The position numbers were made by a program, and so were the translations under genes. Of a DNA stretch of 64,000 nucleotides, positions 1 to 12,497 are shown in pieces. Source of the DNA: Muraenolepis orangiensis (taxonomy: Eukaryota; Chordata; Actinopteri; Gadiformes; Muraenolepididae); the NCBI GenBank assembly GCA_027704905.1, contig CM051000.1, positions 14,134,014 to 14,198,013 of the forward strand. Reading direction: 5' to 3'. The notes beneath the pieces are model-generated. The model made no database searches and was not told where the DNA came from. It saw only the letters and a program-made list of their open reading frames with translations. How positions within the stretch are numbered: position 1 is the stretch's first letter; the number at the start of each line of letters is the position of its first letter.

Positions 1-1000
1 TAGCTTCAAGCCAGCGGCTCTGATCCTTTCCAGCACCAGTCGTAGAGTTCCCAGGGCCGCCTCTAACAAGCTGCCAGGCTGCCAGGATGTCGTCTAGGTA
101 GACCAAGAATTGCTGACGAGGAATATCAGACAGCACAAACAACACAAACACAAACAAAAATCTGGAGGATTGAGTCCTCTTTATTGGTCACATACATGTA
201 AACATACAGTGAAATGTGTTCTCTGCATTTAACCCACCCTAGTATTAGGAGCAGTGGGCAGCTATTTATACAGCGCCCGGGGAGCAGTTAGGGTTAGGGT
301 GTCTTCCTCAAGGACATCTCAACAGTTTTTGCTAGGAGGAGCCGGGGATCACACCAGCAACCTTCCGGTTGTGAGGCAACCGCTCTACCTCCTGAGCTAT
401 ACTGCCGCCCTGTTTATCAACCACACAAAGGTGTCAGGGGCATTACAAAGGCCAAAGCTGAGGACATTGAACTGCCACAACCCCTGCCCGGTGCAGAAAG
501 CTTTTTTTGGTCTGGCTTCTGGGGCAAGAGGGACCTGATAATACCCACTGCGGAGGTCCAAGGACGAGAACCAAGACAACCCGAGACCAGGTCCAGGGAC
601 TCGTCGATGCGGGGAAGGGGGTATGAGTCTTTCTTGGTGACCCCGTTCACTGGCCTTTAGTCTGAACATAGCCGCCAGCAACCTGTCTTTGGGACCATGA
701 TGACAGCTGCGGCCCACGGACTGTCAGAGGGCTCGATGATGTCTGCCTTCAACATGCTCTGCACTGCATCATCAAAAGCCTGCTGACGGGCCAGTGGGAG
801 GCGGCGAGGACAACACTTGATGGGGCGTGTGTCTCCTGTATCGATTTTGTGTTCAACTAGATGAGTTCGGCCAACCTCCTCCTCACTCATGGCGAAACTG
901 CCCCAGAACTCTAGCAGCAGCTGCCAAAACTTCTCCTGCTGCATTGGATTAAGGCCGCCACAGTTCTTCCTCCACTCCTCCAATACTGCAGACTGAGCCT
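1..1000 (-). mobile_element. Ty3/Gypsy pol fragment (reverse transcriptase), broken
   Basis: This is the reverse transcriptase part of a Gypsy-type LTR retrotransposon, read on the minus strand and cut by the window start. From high to low coordinates one reads HKIDTGDTRPIK, PRRLPLARQ, IIEPSDSPWAAAV, KKDSYPLPRIDESL, LDLRSGYYQV, FGLCNAPDTF, and then, beyond a SINE at 158-410, the catalytic LVYLDDIL at about 65-95 followed by a helix typical of the fingers/palm (LRLVLERIRAAGLKL). These are the usual Gypsy motifs in the usual order. The copy is dead: there is an in-frame TAA at about 654-656 just after RLCSD, a frameshift near 575, and another just after YLDDIL. No LTR is visible; the upstream end near 1000-1230 is a proline-rich stretch that may be linker sequence of the same element. 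Confidence 0.85.
158..410 (-). mobile_element. tRNA-headed SINE inserted in Gypsy RT
   Basis: Read on the minus strand this begins with a tRNA-like head carrying an A box (TAGCTCAGGAGGTAGAGCGG) and a B-box-like GGTTGCTGGTGTGATCC, then a body with CCCCGGGCGCTGTATAAATA, and ends with GTGACCAATAAAGAGGACTC, an AATAAA-containing tail. The same tail occurs at 5042-5217, 12498-12756 and 41958-42173, which defines a family of four copies in this window. The insertion separates the FGLCNAPDTF and YLDD motifs of the surrounding Gypsy reverse transcriptase. Transcription by RNA polymerase III is inferred from the boxes. A clear target duplication was not found because the tail side is A/C-rich. Confidence 0.82.
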
Positions 1001-2288
1001 CTCCCCCAGGGTAGCTGGGGAAAAGCTGGGGCAGGATGGGGGAGAGCTGGGGCTGGGTCGGGGAGAGCTGGGCCTGGGTGGCACAGAATGGGGGTGACAG
1101 GTGAGTCGTTGCCCTGAGTGGGCGTCACCAGGGATAAGGGCAAGGGAGTGGGATTGGTTACAACAGTTTCTAGGGTACTCACTGGGTGTGTTGGGGGCCT
1201 CCCAGGAGGCTCCGCAGGGTTGTGACAATGAATGCGTTGTGCAGAGAGTTGGTCTTAACTTTTATCATTACACTGACAGCTCTCGGTTTTTTGGTTTTGT
1301 CTATCAAAAGCCCCTTAGGTGTGTCTGTCTCTGTACTAACCTACAAATAGCCTATGTGCAATAATCCACCATCAAGGACGTTCATGGCACAACCCATGAA
1401 CGTAAACCGCATCCCATTTCAGTCTGGGGTCAGGAGAAGGCCATGCCTGTTAAGAGCTACTGACATAATGACCAATACTTTCTCTTCACACTGAAGACAC
1501 TGTCTGCTGCTCTCATTGCTCTGCCGCTCCCCTGTGTGTGCATCCACACCGGGGCGAGTTCCTACAGCTGGTCTCAGCACTAATAAACATATTTTATTTG
1601 GGGAGTGGGGGGGAGCTGGATAAAAGTGATTTGAGCCTCCGGGCTTTCGAGGCGGTTTATCGACACCGAAGCATAAACTGACAAGCAAATCCCGAAATAG
1701 AACAACGAGACCAAGTCTGCTCCATTGAAAATATGTAATATAACCATGTGAAAAGGATATTCAAAATCATTCAAATGTTGCTGAAAAGCAGTTGGTTTAT
1801 CGTAACAAACTGAAAATGCATTTAAAAGCTGCGTGCATTCATAATAGTGTCATGTCTGGCTGTCAAGAACAACTATGCCTGTTCCCCGCTCGACCAATCG
1901 ATCAGCAGATGACTTGATGTAAACCTCTGCAGAGAAGGGCTCTGTGTTGTTAAGCTCTAGGAGGACTACATGTGTTTGGAAGGACCTCGACCGGCAAAAC
2001 AATGGGGTATGAGAGCTTTTACTTTGTTGATGAATGTGTTATACCTTAGCATTACCTAAGGTAGGCCTAAAATCATCCACCATCCATCTTTCATCTCTTG
2101 TAGCCTGCAATAGAAAACAGAAAAAGGAGAGGGGCAGAGCAAGACAATAAACTTATAAATGTCAACAAGATTATCTTCTCAATTCAGCCTCATTCTTCCA
2201 TGTTAGACACTATGATGCCTGCTACCACATGCCATTGGGATTTCAGAAGTTGTGCCAGTGGTCCAGTCTTATCAGTCAATATAGGAAA
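1001..2288. other. No recognised gene
   Basis: I see no coding sequence here that I can support. 1015-1085 holds a few imperfect repeats of a GCTGGGG-type unit. 1379-1402 is a small inverted repeat with 9-base arms (CGTTCATGG and its complement) around six bases. The rest is ordinary AT-rich sequence. Confidence 0.5.
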
Positions 2289-2882
2289 TGTCAGGATGAG
2301 GGGTGTGGGTTGGACCCCGAACGCAGACAACAGACACAGTGGAGCAATACGAAAAGCTATATTCAGTCCAGGGGTCAGGGTACCGGGAGGTAGTAGTCCG
2401 GGACGGGGGAGGAGTCTGCGTACCGGGAGGTCGAGGTGCGTAGTACCGAACGGGTAGTAGGCAGGCGACGGTTACCCGATAGACGGAAGAACAGGGACGA
2501 GTCAGAAGTCTCGATACCGTACGGTCGAGATGCGTAGTACCGAACGGGTAGTAGGCAGGCGACAGGTATCAGACAAGTAATCAGAATTACCGGGGCGCTC
2601 GTATGAACCAGGGTAACGCGAGACCGGCGGGTGACGCGGGATAGGTACCAGAACTGGATCTCCGGGACATCAGCCGCGATGTCCGTCCAGAATGTCCGAC
2701 GTGACGTGAACAACGTGCAGTACAACGTAACGACCTCACGCTGGGGTAAAGGATAGTCATAGTATATATACCCCAGGTGAGGTGATTAGCAATTAGACAG
2801 GGTAATAGTTGACAGGAGCGTGTGTGCGCCGCCAGCGCACATGGCTTGGCCACGCCCCCTGCCAACCACCGTAACCGTGACA
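2289..2882 (-). mobile_element. Solo LTR of the 55617-57520 Gypsy-like family
   Basis: On the minus strand this runs from TGTCACGGTTACGGTGGTTG to CCCCTCATCCTGACA, and its U3, TATA region (GGGGTATATATAC) and end are recognisably the same as the LTRs at 55617-55964 and 57056-57520. Flanking bases are ggaaa on the left and tgaaa on the right, a 4-of-5 match to a 5-bp target duplication. There is no internal region, so it is a solo LTR left by recombination. It is longer than its relatives because a segment of about 100 bp containing CTGCCTACTACCCGTTCGG occurs twice (near 2435-2475 and 2534-2575 in + coordinates). Confidence 0.82.
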
Positions 2883-4759
2883 TGAAAGCCCCAATGGAGC
2901 CCAATGTGGCCCCATCACAATTGAACTTAGAAAGCATATTTTCCATGGATATTAACTTGCTTGACAGAGATGGAAGCCAATGTTTTCCATCTCTCCAGGG
3001 CGGAATGGGAGTGAAATGATACCCACAGGAGACTGGATGATGTATTTATATCATCAAGAGTAAAAGAGTAAATTAAATCGAACACTGCCTCTATAACAAA
3101 TGATGGTGCAAAAGTGTCCGTCTTTCTATTAGCAATTTTATGAATTAATGCATTTTGTTCCACTTTTCTATTTGTTTACTTGACAGGCACAGGCCGGTTT
3201 AATCTGTACTTGTAAAAGTAACAAACGAGTTTGCCAACAGGCAATTTTTCAGGCAGAGTAAAAAACTATCAAGACATGCTTAATATTGTAATTTAAAGTA
3301 CTAATACCAAGTGCTTGTAAACGCTGTGCATTTCTTTGACATGCACTTTCAAATACATTAGCAGTTAATGTAAATCAAAGATTGTTGCCACGCTATGAGT
3401 GTGATTGTTCTTTTACACTACATAAGGCTACATTTAATGCCAGGCATGACCGCGCAGAAGCTTACATGAGTATTTTGATGGCAGGTTTCCAAGTGCAGGC
3501 AGACACTCCCAGAGGTAAAAGAGAGGTTGGAAACCCTTGTGATTGGGGAAACAACAAATTCACAGAGGTTTCAAATAGGCCAACAGTAGGAATTGTTTTC
3601 CTGACCTTAGCCTCTAGTTGAGGCGTTTAAAGGTTCCTTTACCATACATTTCACAGTTGGTTTCTGCATTTTGCAACCACTTTTGCTTTAAAGTGCCTTG
3701 AATGTGAAGTTGATCTCATTTGAATTTGAGGGCAAGATGTTCTTCTGCTGTACTGTAGGTCTTATATTGGTTTATTTCTACACCTCTTTTTTATTTTTTT
3801 TTATGTATGTATTCATATACAACTAACAGTCACCATTTCTATATTCGTTACCACCAGTTGAAATAGATTTATGACACCCTGATTTTTCCATTGGAGATCA
3901 AGTCTTATACTCACCACCGTTGTCTTATGCAAACAGTACACACTCTAGCTTCAACACAATACAATCCTGCTATTGCCCTGAATTCTGCCTAACAGACAGG
4001 AGATGAGCATAACATCTGCACGAATCATTGACTTAATCCTCTTTCACCTTGCTGTAATGAGGGTATTGACAGTCAAATGTGCACTGTTGCATGCATGTTT
4101 TCCTTCCTAAAAAAAGAGATCTTGATATAATTAAAAATAGTGTATCAGATGCTGTTGGATTTGAGCTAAGCTCTCACTGGCACACCTGCTTTTCTGAAAG
4201 AGCTACAGTATATGATGCTCTTGAATCACTGTATAGTTTAGCGAGTATGTGTAAATGTAATGAGCTTGGCTCAAGTGTCTATTGTCGCAATTAGCTGAAG
4301 AGGATGTAATGTACTGGAAATTAAAATCTGTGTTTGATTTATCTGTAAAGAGCTACAGCAACATTCAGAAATGTTTCAGATCATGTGCATTCAAGCCCAT
4401 AAAACTACGGCCCCCACCCAAACTGTAACATTGTCATTGGAGTAATATTGTGGAAAAAATACTGACAGAAGAATAAAAAACTACAAACTGAAAAAGTAAC
4501 ACAACAAATACTTAACAATAGGAAGTAGCCTGCATACAGTATATGATTGTGTAGAACAGACTCAACAGTATATTATGAAACCCAGAACAGTGCATTTGCG
4601 CTAACATTAATGCCAACACATTTTCTTGTAATGTTACAGTTTCCCCGTTGTAAGAGAGCATTTTGGTTGGAATGTGCTAAAGCCCTATACTGGAATCATT
4701 GAACACACTAAAACCTCTCTGTGCACATGCACTTCAGCACCGTCATAAGCAGCTAAGCT
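2883..4759. other. No recognised gene
   Basis: AT-rich unique-looking sequence. Short open frames exist but none shows a known motif or codon structure. I see no repeat copy shared with the rest of the window. Confidence 0.45.
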
Positions 4760-5037
4760 GTTGTGCCCCCCCCCCCCCACGCTCTAATCGATCCCAGGTG
4801 TTGCCCATCATAATCAGGCCTGCTGAGGCTAATAAACACCTGGGATCTAACCTTCTTTAGGCTGCCGAAGACCGACGTCAGGCACTTGGTTATTGAGAAC
4901 CACAATCACGGTGTTGGTGTTTGTGTTTGAGGACATATTTTTAGTAAAGACATTTTTCCGTTGTTTTGAGTGTCCGTGTCTCTCTTCTTCTGGGTTATTT
5001 GGCACATTTGGCTCGCCGTTCTCGTTGGGGCTTAACA
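4760..5037 (+). repeat. LTR-like segment (tentative)
   Basis: The stretch begins TGTTGTGCCCC and ends GGGGCTTAACA, a TG...CA pair. Just inside is a perfect 13-base inverted repeat, GATCCCAGGTGTT at 4790-4802 against AACACCTGGGATC at 4835-4847. The style resembles fish Gypsy LTRs with a CACCTGGG promoter-side motif, but there is no second copy in the window, no clear TATA and no target duplication. It abuts a SINE tail on the right. Classification is an inference. Confidence 0.25.
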
Positions 5038-5041
5038 TAAG

Positions 5042-5217
5042 CACTGCCCAGGTGCCCTTGAGCAAGGCACCAGACCCCCTAGACTGCTCCCCGGGGGCAG
5101 CTGTATATACAATAGCTGCCAAATGCTCTTAATACTAGGATGGGTTAAATGCAGAGAAACTCATTTCACTGTGTGTTTGTTCATGTATGTGACCAATAAA
5201 GAGAATTTTATCCTCCA
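5042..5217 (+). mobile_element. SINE, 5'-truncated copy
   Basis: The segment from CACTGCCCAGGTGCCCTTGA to ATGTGACCAATAAAGAG matches the body and tail of the SINE at 12498-12756, including GAGCAAGGCACCAGACCCC and GGGTTAAATGCAGAGAAACT. The tRNA-like head is missing, so this is a 5'-truncated copy, as is common for retroposed elements. Confidence 0.78.
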
Positions 5218-7191
5218 GATTATGTTTAAGATAAAGAACATAGTGCACCTCACACACACTCCTAATCCAGGTAAAGAGTTACCCAATTTATCAACGTTAG
5301 TTTCATGTATTTAAAATGGCAATTATTTGACCTACCCACACTTCATTTGTGAATCAATATACATTTGGGATTCCTAGTATTGCTAATGTGTTGATTCAAT
5401 ATATAGTATATCAAATATAGAACCCCAGGAATGTGTAATGTAATCATTTCTAATGAGTGAAAAAACCACTTTCAAAGGCAGGACGTTTAGGGAGATGTGT
5501 GTGTGATATGATGTATGCGGTGTATTTGACAAGGGTGTATGTATGTATATTTGATATGATGACGTTTGTTTGACACAGTGAGATTCACTCCGTTCGGTGA
5601 ATGATCATTGGCTGTGCGCTCAACACAGGCAGCAGACTCCAGTCTCCAGCTGTGAGTGCTAAAAGCCTATTATCACACATTAATCAGCCTTACCCTGGCG
5701 TGCCACGCACTGCCTGAATTAGCAGTTTGCCGTAAATAAGCACCCCAATACATAAGAAGAGGAAGGACTTAATCTCCATGCTATCATTGTGCAAACCTTT
5801 GCAGATTAGCATCACGGCAAAAAAAACTCACCTCAAAGTAGAGTTCATCAACAAGAAACGGTAGAGAGAACAGGGGTTCTACACAAGTTATCTTTCATAA
5901 ATGTGCTATAACTCAGGTGTTGAGATAAAACTGTGTTTAAGCCTCATCCTGGCATTGTGGCTTTGCTTATCAGTTTACTGCTATCACAGACAGAGCACTC
6001 CCAGGTCTATCTCTCAGAGGCCTTTAATGACACACAGGGGAATCAGCGCTTTACGCTCGCTCTGTCAGCCGCTGCCGAACCAAGACTCTCACCGAATGTC
6101 ACTTCCCCAGGATCATGATTAATGCAGTCCCCAAAGAGGCTCTTGCAAAGACAAGAGCTTTTGCCAAGTTGTGGGACAATATCACATCCAGAACTATATA
6201 GCGGCATAAGCTCCTCCAATATACCATCAACCACAAACCAGTCAGCAACCAGCATTTTTACGGTTTGCAGTTTTTCTTATAAAATGCAATACTGGTCCTG
6301 AAGGCATTTTCACAGAGCGGTAGTGCCGAACAACAATTGTGTTCATCCATTATTAGAACGGAATACATTGGTGCCGATGATTGTTTTTCTTTTTCTTCCC
6401 CCAAATCCAACCCACTACAGAATAGGCTATGGATTGTGTGTGAACGGCTGCCAGTCAAGTGCTTACAAAGGACTTGACCTGCAGGTGATTATGGGGTGAG
6501 GCTCCACAGAACGTCAGTTTGAAGGACAGAAGGGGAACAATTGTCCCTGACAATTTTCTTATTTTTTATTATCCCTTTGCGAAAATATAACGGCACCAAT
6601 TCACACAAACATGACCCACATATTTACTCCCAACTTTTTGTTCCAAACTGCTGTTCGCACTTTCTCCACCAACATTACATACGTAGAAGCCAGCAAAAGA
6701 GGGGAATTGCTCCATACTGCAAAAACAATAATTGAATATATAAATTAATAAATTAACTCTGTGAATACAAAAAGAAGTAACTCACGTAAAAAGGGAAAAC
6801 TATTTTGGTAAGGATGGACATTGGAACAATAGCACCTGAGCCGGTGACTTTTAAGACATGCACAGGAGGGCTGCTGACAACACTGGTGCCTGCATGGTAT
6901 CGTTGACCCCTAGTGATTGGTGCATGTATTGCTCTGCTGCCCGCCTGCTCATGATGCGTGTTTCGATCAACTGGATTTGTGTCTGGATTTTTGCCGTCTC
7001 CTGCCCGTTTCCAGGAAAATGTCCCAGGAGTGGTGACAGGCACCTGTCAGAAGAATGCTTACACCTGTGATGGAAGGCATCCAGTCCGTGGCACAATTGG
7101 CTTAACAGAATAGTATGCTGGCACAGCATCTGACATATTTTTGCCCTGAGTAAGAGAAATGCTGTGAGATGTGTGAGCTTCAGATGGGACG

Positions 7192-7193
<2 letters not shown>
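5218..7193. other. No recognised gene
   Basis: No coding motif, repeat copy or RNA gene could be supported. The sequence is AT-rich and appears single-copy within the window. Confidence 0.45.
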
Positions 7194-7233
<40 letters not shown>

Positions 7234-7276
7234 TGTGAGTGTGAGTGTGTGTGTGTGTCTGTGTGTGTGTGTGCCT

Positions 7277-7356
<80 letters not shown>
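7194..7356. repeat. (GT)n microsatellite
   Basis: A nearly pure GT tract of about 160 bp with a few interruptions (GAGT triplets near 7230-7247, CTGT near 7260 and CCTGT near 7273). Open frames of alternating Val-Cys or Thr-His across it are artefacts of the repeat. Confidence 0.97.
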
Positions 7357-7357
<1 letters not shown>

Positions 7358-8013
7358 ATGAAGATATCCATTTTATAACATGTACAACATACTTAACAAA
7401 TAACTTATTAAATGACAAGTCATCAATTCATTGAGTAATTTAGTTTTTTACTATGCAAAACATCCAAAAGATGAGTAATGACATTATAAAACAACAATGT
7501 ATCACACCACAGATTGGATATCTAATGTATACCACAACATATTTTGCTTTAATATTTGATTGAAAAACATCAATCAATGTATTATTATGATAAGGAAATA
7601 AAGTACATGCTTTGATGTTGAATATTTATTATTTAGTGATGTGACATTAGTTTCTCCACCCTCCTAGTACATTGCTTTGATCGAAAAAAACAACCTTTAT
7701 GAGCCAAAGACCCTGCATGAAATGATATGAATTTCTTCAGATGCACCAACCAGCTATAAAGCCTCATCATAAGCATTTATTTTAATGAGAACGCTGCAAA
7801 ATGTTTCTTCTCACCAAATAAGCCAATGAAAGTCAATGGGCAAGTCAATTATTCTTTTCCAGAAAAAATTGCCAAATGTGGCAGTTGGGCCATCATGGCC
7901 ATAGAGCTTTCACACCCTACACTGTTCAAACACATCCAGATAACTCAACTCCCAAGCTGAGAAGTGTGTGTGTGGGGGGGGGGGTAGAGGTGATGACATT
8001 GCTTTTATAGGGA

Positions 8014-8038
8014 TGTCCTGTTACATTGTAACAGGACA
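8014..8038. repeat. Perfect 11-base-arm hairpin
   Basis: TGTCCTGTTAC, a 3-base loop ATT, then GTAACAGGACA. It lies shortly upstream of the LINE fragment at 8105. It may be a terminal hairpin of a small element or simple chance structure; nothing nearby decides. Confidence 0.6.
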
Positions 8039-8104
8039 GTAGGGGCCCCCTGTTTGAATGTTCACCCTCTGTGGATGCAACGCTGGGTTACCCGTGGAGT
8101 TGGA

Positions 8105-8702
8105 CACTATCACACTGGACACTCTTCAGAATAGGCCAGAGGTGGCTAGTGAACTTCTACCGTGGCAGCGTAGAGAGCGTCCTGACGAGTGGCGTCACTG
8201 TGTGGTACGGCAACACCACTGCACAGGACAAGAAAGACATCCAGAGGGTCGTGAGGATGGCAGAGAAGATCATCGGGTGTGCACTTTCATGCATTGAGGA
8301 GATCTTTAGGACCAGATGTTGGAAGAAGGCCATGTCCATCATAAAGGACTGCAACCACCCTGGGCCCCATCTCTTCCCCCCCATCTGGTCGCCGGTTGCG
8401 CAATATCCATACAAGTACTACCAGGTTTAAGGATCGTTTTTATCCACAGGCAGTGAGCTACTGAACTGGATTGTACTGCTGCACTACTGCACTTTCAAAT
8501 GCTTTTAAAGATTTTTGTAAAAAAAAACATTCAACACATATAATCACTTTGCTGCTCTTTTTTGGTTTATTTTTATTGTATATATTATTGAAATTTTTAC
8601 GGTGTTGTTTTTGAGATGTGTATACTGCGGGAGGGGAGTAAGCATTCCTTTGTACTTGTTACAAATGGCAATAAAATATCTTGTATCTTGTGTCTTGTAT
8701 GA
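8105..8702 (+). mobile_element. L2-type LINE, 3' end (5'-truncated)
   Basis: The plus strand encodes the C-terminal part of a non-LTR reverse transcriptase: VNFYRGSVESVLTSGVTVWY, GNTTAQDKK, IQRVVRMAEKIIGCALSCIE, TRCWKKAMSIIKDCNHPGPH. This is the conserved tail seen in very many fish L2/Rex1-like ORF2 proteins, downstream of the catalytic domain. The coding part ends about 8430 and a 3' UTR follows, closing with the tandem tail TATCTTGTATCTTGTG near 8680-8702. The element is 5'-truncated. Exact clade (L2 or Rex1-like) is my inference. Copies of the same group lie at 20466, 36596 and 38665. Confidence 0.82.
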
Positions 8703-11434
8703 ACTATATATTTTGGCTAAGGCATATTTTGTTAGTCCTAATGTCTATCATGGCTATTGTCTTACTCTCTTCTTTTAGCTTTAAAATGCTATAAGCGAGG
8801 ACATCGTCATTGAACTACTGTAGATTGCATTGTTGGCTCAGGCAAGCAAAAACAGACTTCATGGATTGCATTGGAATTCTTCTCTTTTACCTTTTTCTAG
8901 TTTGCACATGATCAAAAAGGCAGTTCAGCATGTAAACCACACAGTACTGAGGAACACCATGACAGTGAAAGTTCAAAACTTCAAAGGCTGGCATAATAGG
9001 AGGGGTTATCAGCAGGGGTTCCGGACACATTTTACCAACACCGCGAGAGGCGATGTTCACTCTCCTTGTAATGCTTCACTAAAACAAACCCCACATCAAA
9101 AGATGTACGGTGCAAATACCGTATAAAAAAATTGATATGGCAGGGTTCCCTGAGAAGTCTATTTATATCTGACTGCAAGGGGGGAAGAATGCAACCTGGT
9201 GAATAATAAAATAAAGTAGCATGTTGCTAAAAAAAAAAGGTTCAAGCTAAAAAAGGGTTGAACATTATTGAGACAGCATGTACAAATACTACTAGAGTGA
9301 TTTGAGTTTACTATTCCACATTCGCCGTTTTTTCCCCCTTTGTGAAACACAATAGCTCCTTGAAAGGAGGACAGATTTCTCCCAGATTAGTCTTGTAAAG
9401 ACTGGACATTTGGTACAATGTCCCGTCATTGGGTAAATACATTGATATTCACTCTCTTAGTTCACAGAGTTAGAAACTACAATTACAAATAAATTGCTTT
9501 GAATATCCAGCTGTGATGTGTGTTGCCAGCAGATGTTGTCCGAAAAGTGCATGCAGCAAATGTCAAACTGAAATCTCCTTTAAATTACAGGAACACAATA
9601 AATAACTATTTTATTGTGAGTCCTCCCTTTCATTTTCACATCCACACAAACAACAATGGGCATCCATATATATTTTAGCAATCAATAACACATAGATACA
9701 CACATCACACTCCAAATTCAACCCTTTCTGGGAGGGCTTTTGATCAAAATAACCTACTTTTCAATACTATTCATCATGTAATTTTAAACCTCCACCGGAA
9801 AATCACCTTCCAAATTGTTTATTTGTAATATCATGAAAATTGTTTGTGATACTCCGTGAAATAAGAGTGTGAAATAGAAACCGATGTTCAGTATTACAAG
9901 AAGTATACTATTATAGTATAACAAGACTCTAATCTGGAATAAATGGGACCTCCTTTCAAGGAGCCATTGTGTGTTTGCAAAGGGAAAAAAAGGTGAATGT
10001 CGAATATCAAAATGAAAATAATAGACCATTTTGAGAACATTGGACTTCCAATGAAGCTCAGCTTTTTCAGTCAATGCGATAAGGGTTTCTTTTCCATTTT
10101 TAAGGCGCAGCTTAATCGATTTTAGAAAAGTCTAGAATACATTTTACCTACATGTTAAGTTATGCAGTGTGCTGATGGACCCGGATTGGACCTGTACATA
10201 AGGATGTGTATACGTACCTCAAATTTGACTGTTGTAAAATGTGTAACCATGGAGACAAAAACACACAAAATGCCTGCACACAACACAAACCAGCGAGAAC
10301 AGCTCACACACAAGACACAAGAGATTAAATAACGTCATGTGTTCGGAGGGGGGGGGAGGTCAATGAGGCCTCAGTAGTTTCCATCGCCATGCTTTGCATT
10401 CCAATTTAGGCTAACACAGCAAGCTCTTACACAAGCGTCTTGTGTAGATTCCTCTTGAGATCTTTAATGGAAGTGTGTGATTTATCCCCCCCCCCCCAGA
10501 CACAGTCAGACTGATATTGCATGCAGGTATGCAATATTGTGACACATCTTTAGCATCACCCACTTTATCCCTGCATAAATCCTTTTGGAAGGGGATGTTC
10601 AAAACATTATCCCTTTTGAATAAGATAAGCCTACCGGTATTTCTGTACAATTTCTGAAAATGGCATTTTTTTTGGAATAGGCTATTTATATTATTACATA
10701 TACTCGAATTCAACAAAAGAGTTACCATGGAGACAGTGCTAATTATGGTGAAATTACAGATTTGACCAGTGATTGATTATGTAGTTTAGCAGCAACCAAA
10801 CAAAGGCAAACAGGTAATTTAATATATGTTTTTTTGAATGCAAGACACAAAACTACAACTGTCCTTATGTAATTATCCATTATATCAATAGTGATGTTGT
10901 TAGAATCAATACAGACAAAGCAGGGGTTTGTAAAGTGTATCGATTTTTCCAAACAAGCATATTATTTCATATATTGGTCATGCTCAGGCAGAGCGAGCAC
11001 AGGCTGAATTGTAATGTGCAATCAGTGTTCGACTCACACCTTAAGGTTATTACTTTCCAACATTATCCAGAATGACCCACCATCTCTATCTGGGGCCACA
11101 GAGCCATATGTTGCATTGTGGCTGCATGAGGCTGATAGCATGGTTAGAATGGATATGTCCTCTTGTTAAGTCACTGATTCTTCTCAGGAGATATATTGAT
11201 TTGGACTCTCTATGACAAAACCCCTGAGCTGTGGCTCCTTTATAGGGGAATGCAACTAATATCCGATACAGGAACGAGTGTAAGAAAAACTCCCAGTTAA
11301 ACTACATTCTGCCCACAGTAGTGTGCAATGTAATCTGTATACCCAGATTGAGTTTAGCCGCTGCAAAATGTAATACCAAACAACACTGTCACAATTGTTC
11401 CTGGGATGCAGTGTACGCCACCCTATACCCCACA
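8703..11434. other. No recognised gene
   Basis: About 2.7 kb without a supported feature. It holds a C8 run at about 10490 and a G-rich run near 10348. Short frames lack motifs. Confidence 0.45.
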
Positions 11435-12115
11435 TCAAGTTCAAGTTCAAGTTAAGTTTATTGTCACTTCACTGTCGTGTCGTCAGCAAACTTGATGATG
11501 ACGTTGGAGCTATGCATAGCCATGCAGTCGTGGGTGTAGAGGGAGTAGAGGAGAGGGCTCAGCACGCATCCCTGGGGGGCTCCCGTGTTGAGGTTCAGTG
11601 GCTCTGAGGTGGTGCTGCTCATCCTCACCACCTGGCGGTGGTCCGACAGGAGGTCCAGTATCCAGCTGCACGTGGATGGGGGCACGCCTAGACCTCTAAG
11701 CTTGGTGTCGAGCTTGGCAGGACACTGAGCTGTAGTCCACAAACAGCATTCGCACATAACAGTTCTATCCCTCCAGGTGGTAAAGGGCAGTGTGGAGGGC
11801 AATGGCAATTGCGTCGTCCATGTTTTTTTTTGACAATATGCAAATTGCCATGGGTCCAGCGTGGCAGGTAACACGGAGCAAATTAAGTCCTTACGCGCGT
11901 TACGTGCGTGGAGGGCAGTGCGAACATCGCCGTTAATCCACAGTTTCTTGTTGGGATATATCCAAACCAACTTGGTCGAAACAATGTCATCTATGCACTT
12001 CTTCATGTACCCGGTGACCGAGGACGCATTTATTGTCCGAGGCAACCCGGAACATAGCTGCCCCCCTAAGTGAGGGGTAGAAGATGGTTCTGCCACTCTA
12101 CTAAACCTTGGGGGT
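11435..12115 (-). mobile_element. L2-type LINE with internal deletions
   Basis: On the minus strand the frame carries LINE ORF2 landmarks: VTGYMKKCIDDIV, KKLWINGDVRTALHARNA, LPATLDPWQFAYCQ, SDHRQVVRMSSTTSE, NTGAPQGCVLSPLLYSLYTH and the catalytic KFADDTTV. The order is that of an L2/Rex1-like reverse transcriptase, but pieces are missing: the span between HARNA and LPATLDP is far too short, and right after FADDTTV the sequence jumps to the 3' terminal tail (AAACTTAACTTGAACTTGAA at 11435-11462 in complement). A frameshift in the middle (KTWTTQLPLPS) is likely. It belongs to the same group as 23536-24570, 34679-36190 and 54518-54842. Confidence 0.82.
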
Positions 12116-12497
12116 GTGAAACACATGCTAGAAAGTTCACTTTCCTTTGCTGACAATTTAACCTCACAATTTAGTAGACAGGGTTAGGGTTAGGCTTAGA
12201 CAAATGTGACCTTGTGCCAAAAATAGTGGGCTGGATTCATGCCTTTTGAACTGACAGAACTGAAGTGCTTATGTGCAAAGCCCTCTGCTCCTCTGCCTGT
12301 TGGGGTTTAGAGACACGGTCCGTGGTAGCGCCATCTTGTGTTGTGGTTGGAAGTAGGAAGCTCAAGGAGCTTTTTCCGAGGGAGTTTTATTGACAATAAG
12401 TTCAAATATATTTTACAATACGTTTAAATATATCTGCCGTCATAAACTGTCAAACAAGACACTCGTGACCGTTTTTACAGATCTTTTTACAAAAATG

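Noticed and set aside
1379..1402. 9-base inverted repeat as a terminator or MITE
   Set aside because: Short, isolated, no flanking duplication; expected by chance at this length in a window of this size.
7169..7434. Val-Cys and Thr-His repeat proteins over the GT tract
   Set aside because: Produced by the dinucleotide repeat; the same happens at 22495, 33718, 36363, 37050 and 45755.
12168..12205. GGGTTAGGGTTAGG telomere-like bases (also near 288)
   Set aside because: Only two units; too short for an interstitial telomere tract.
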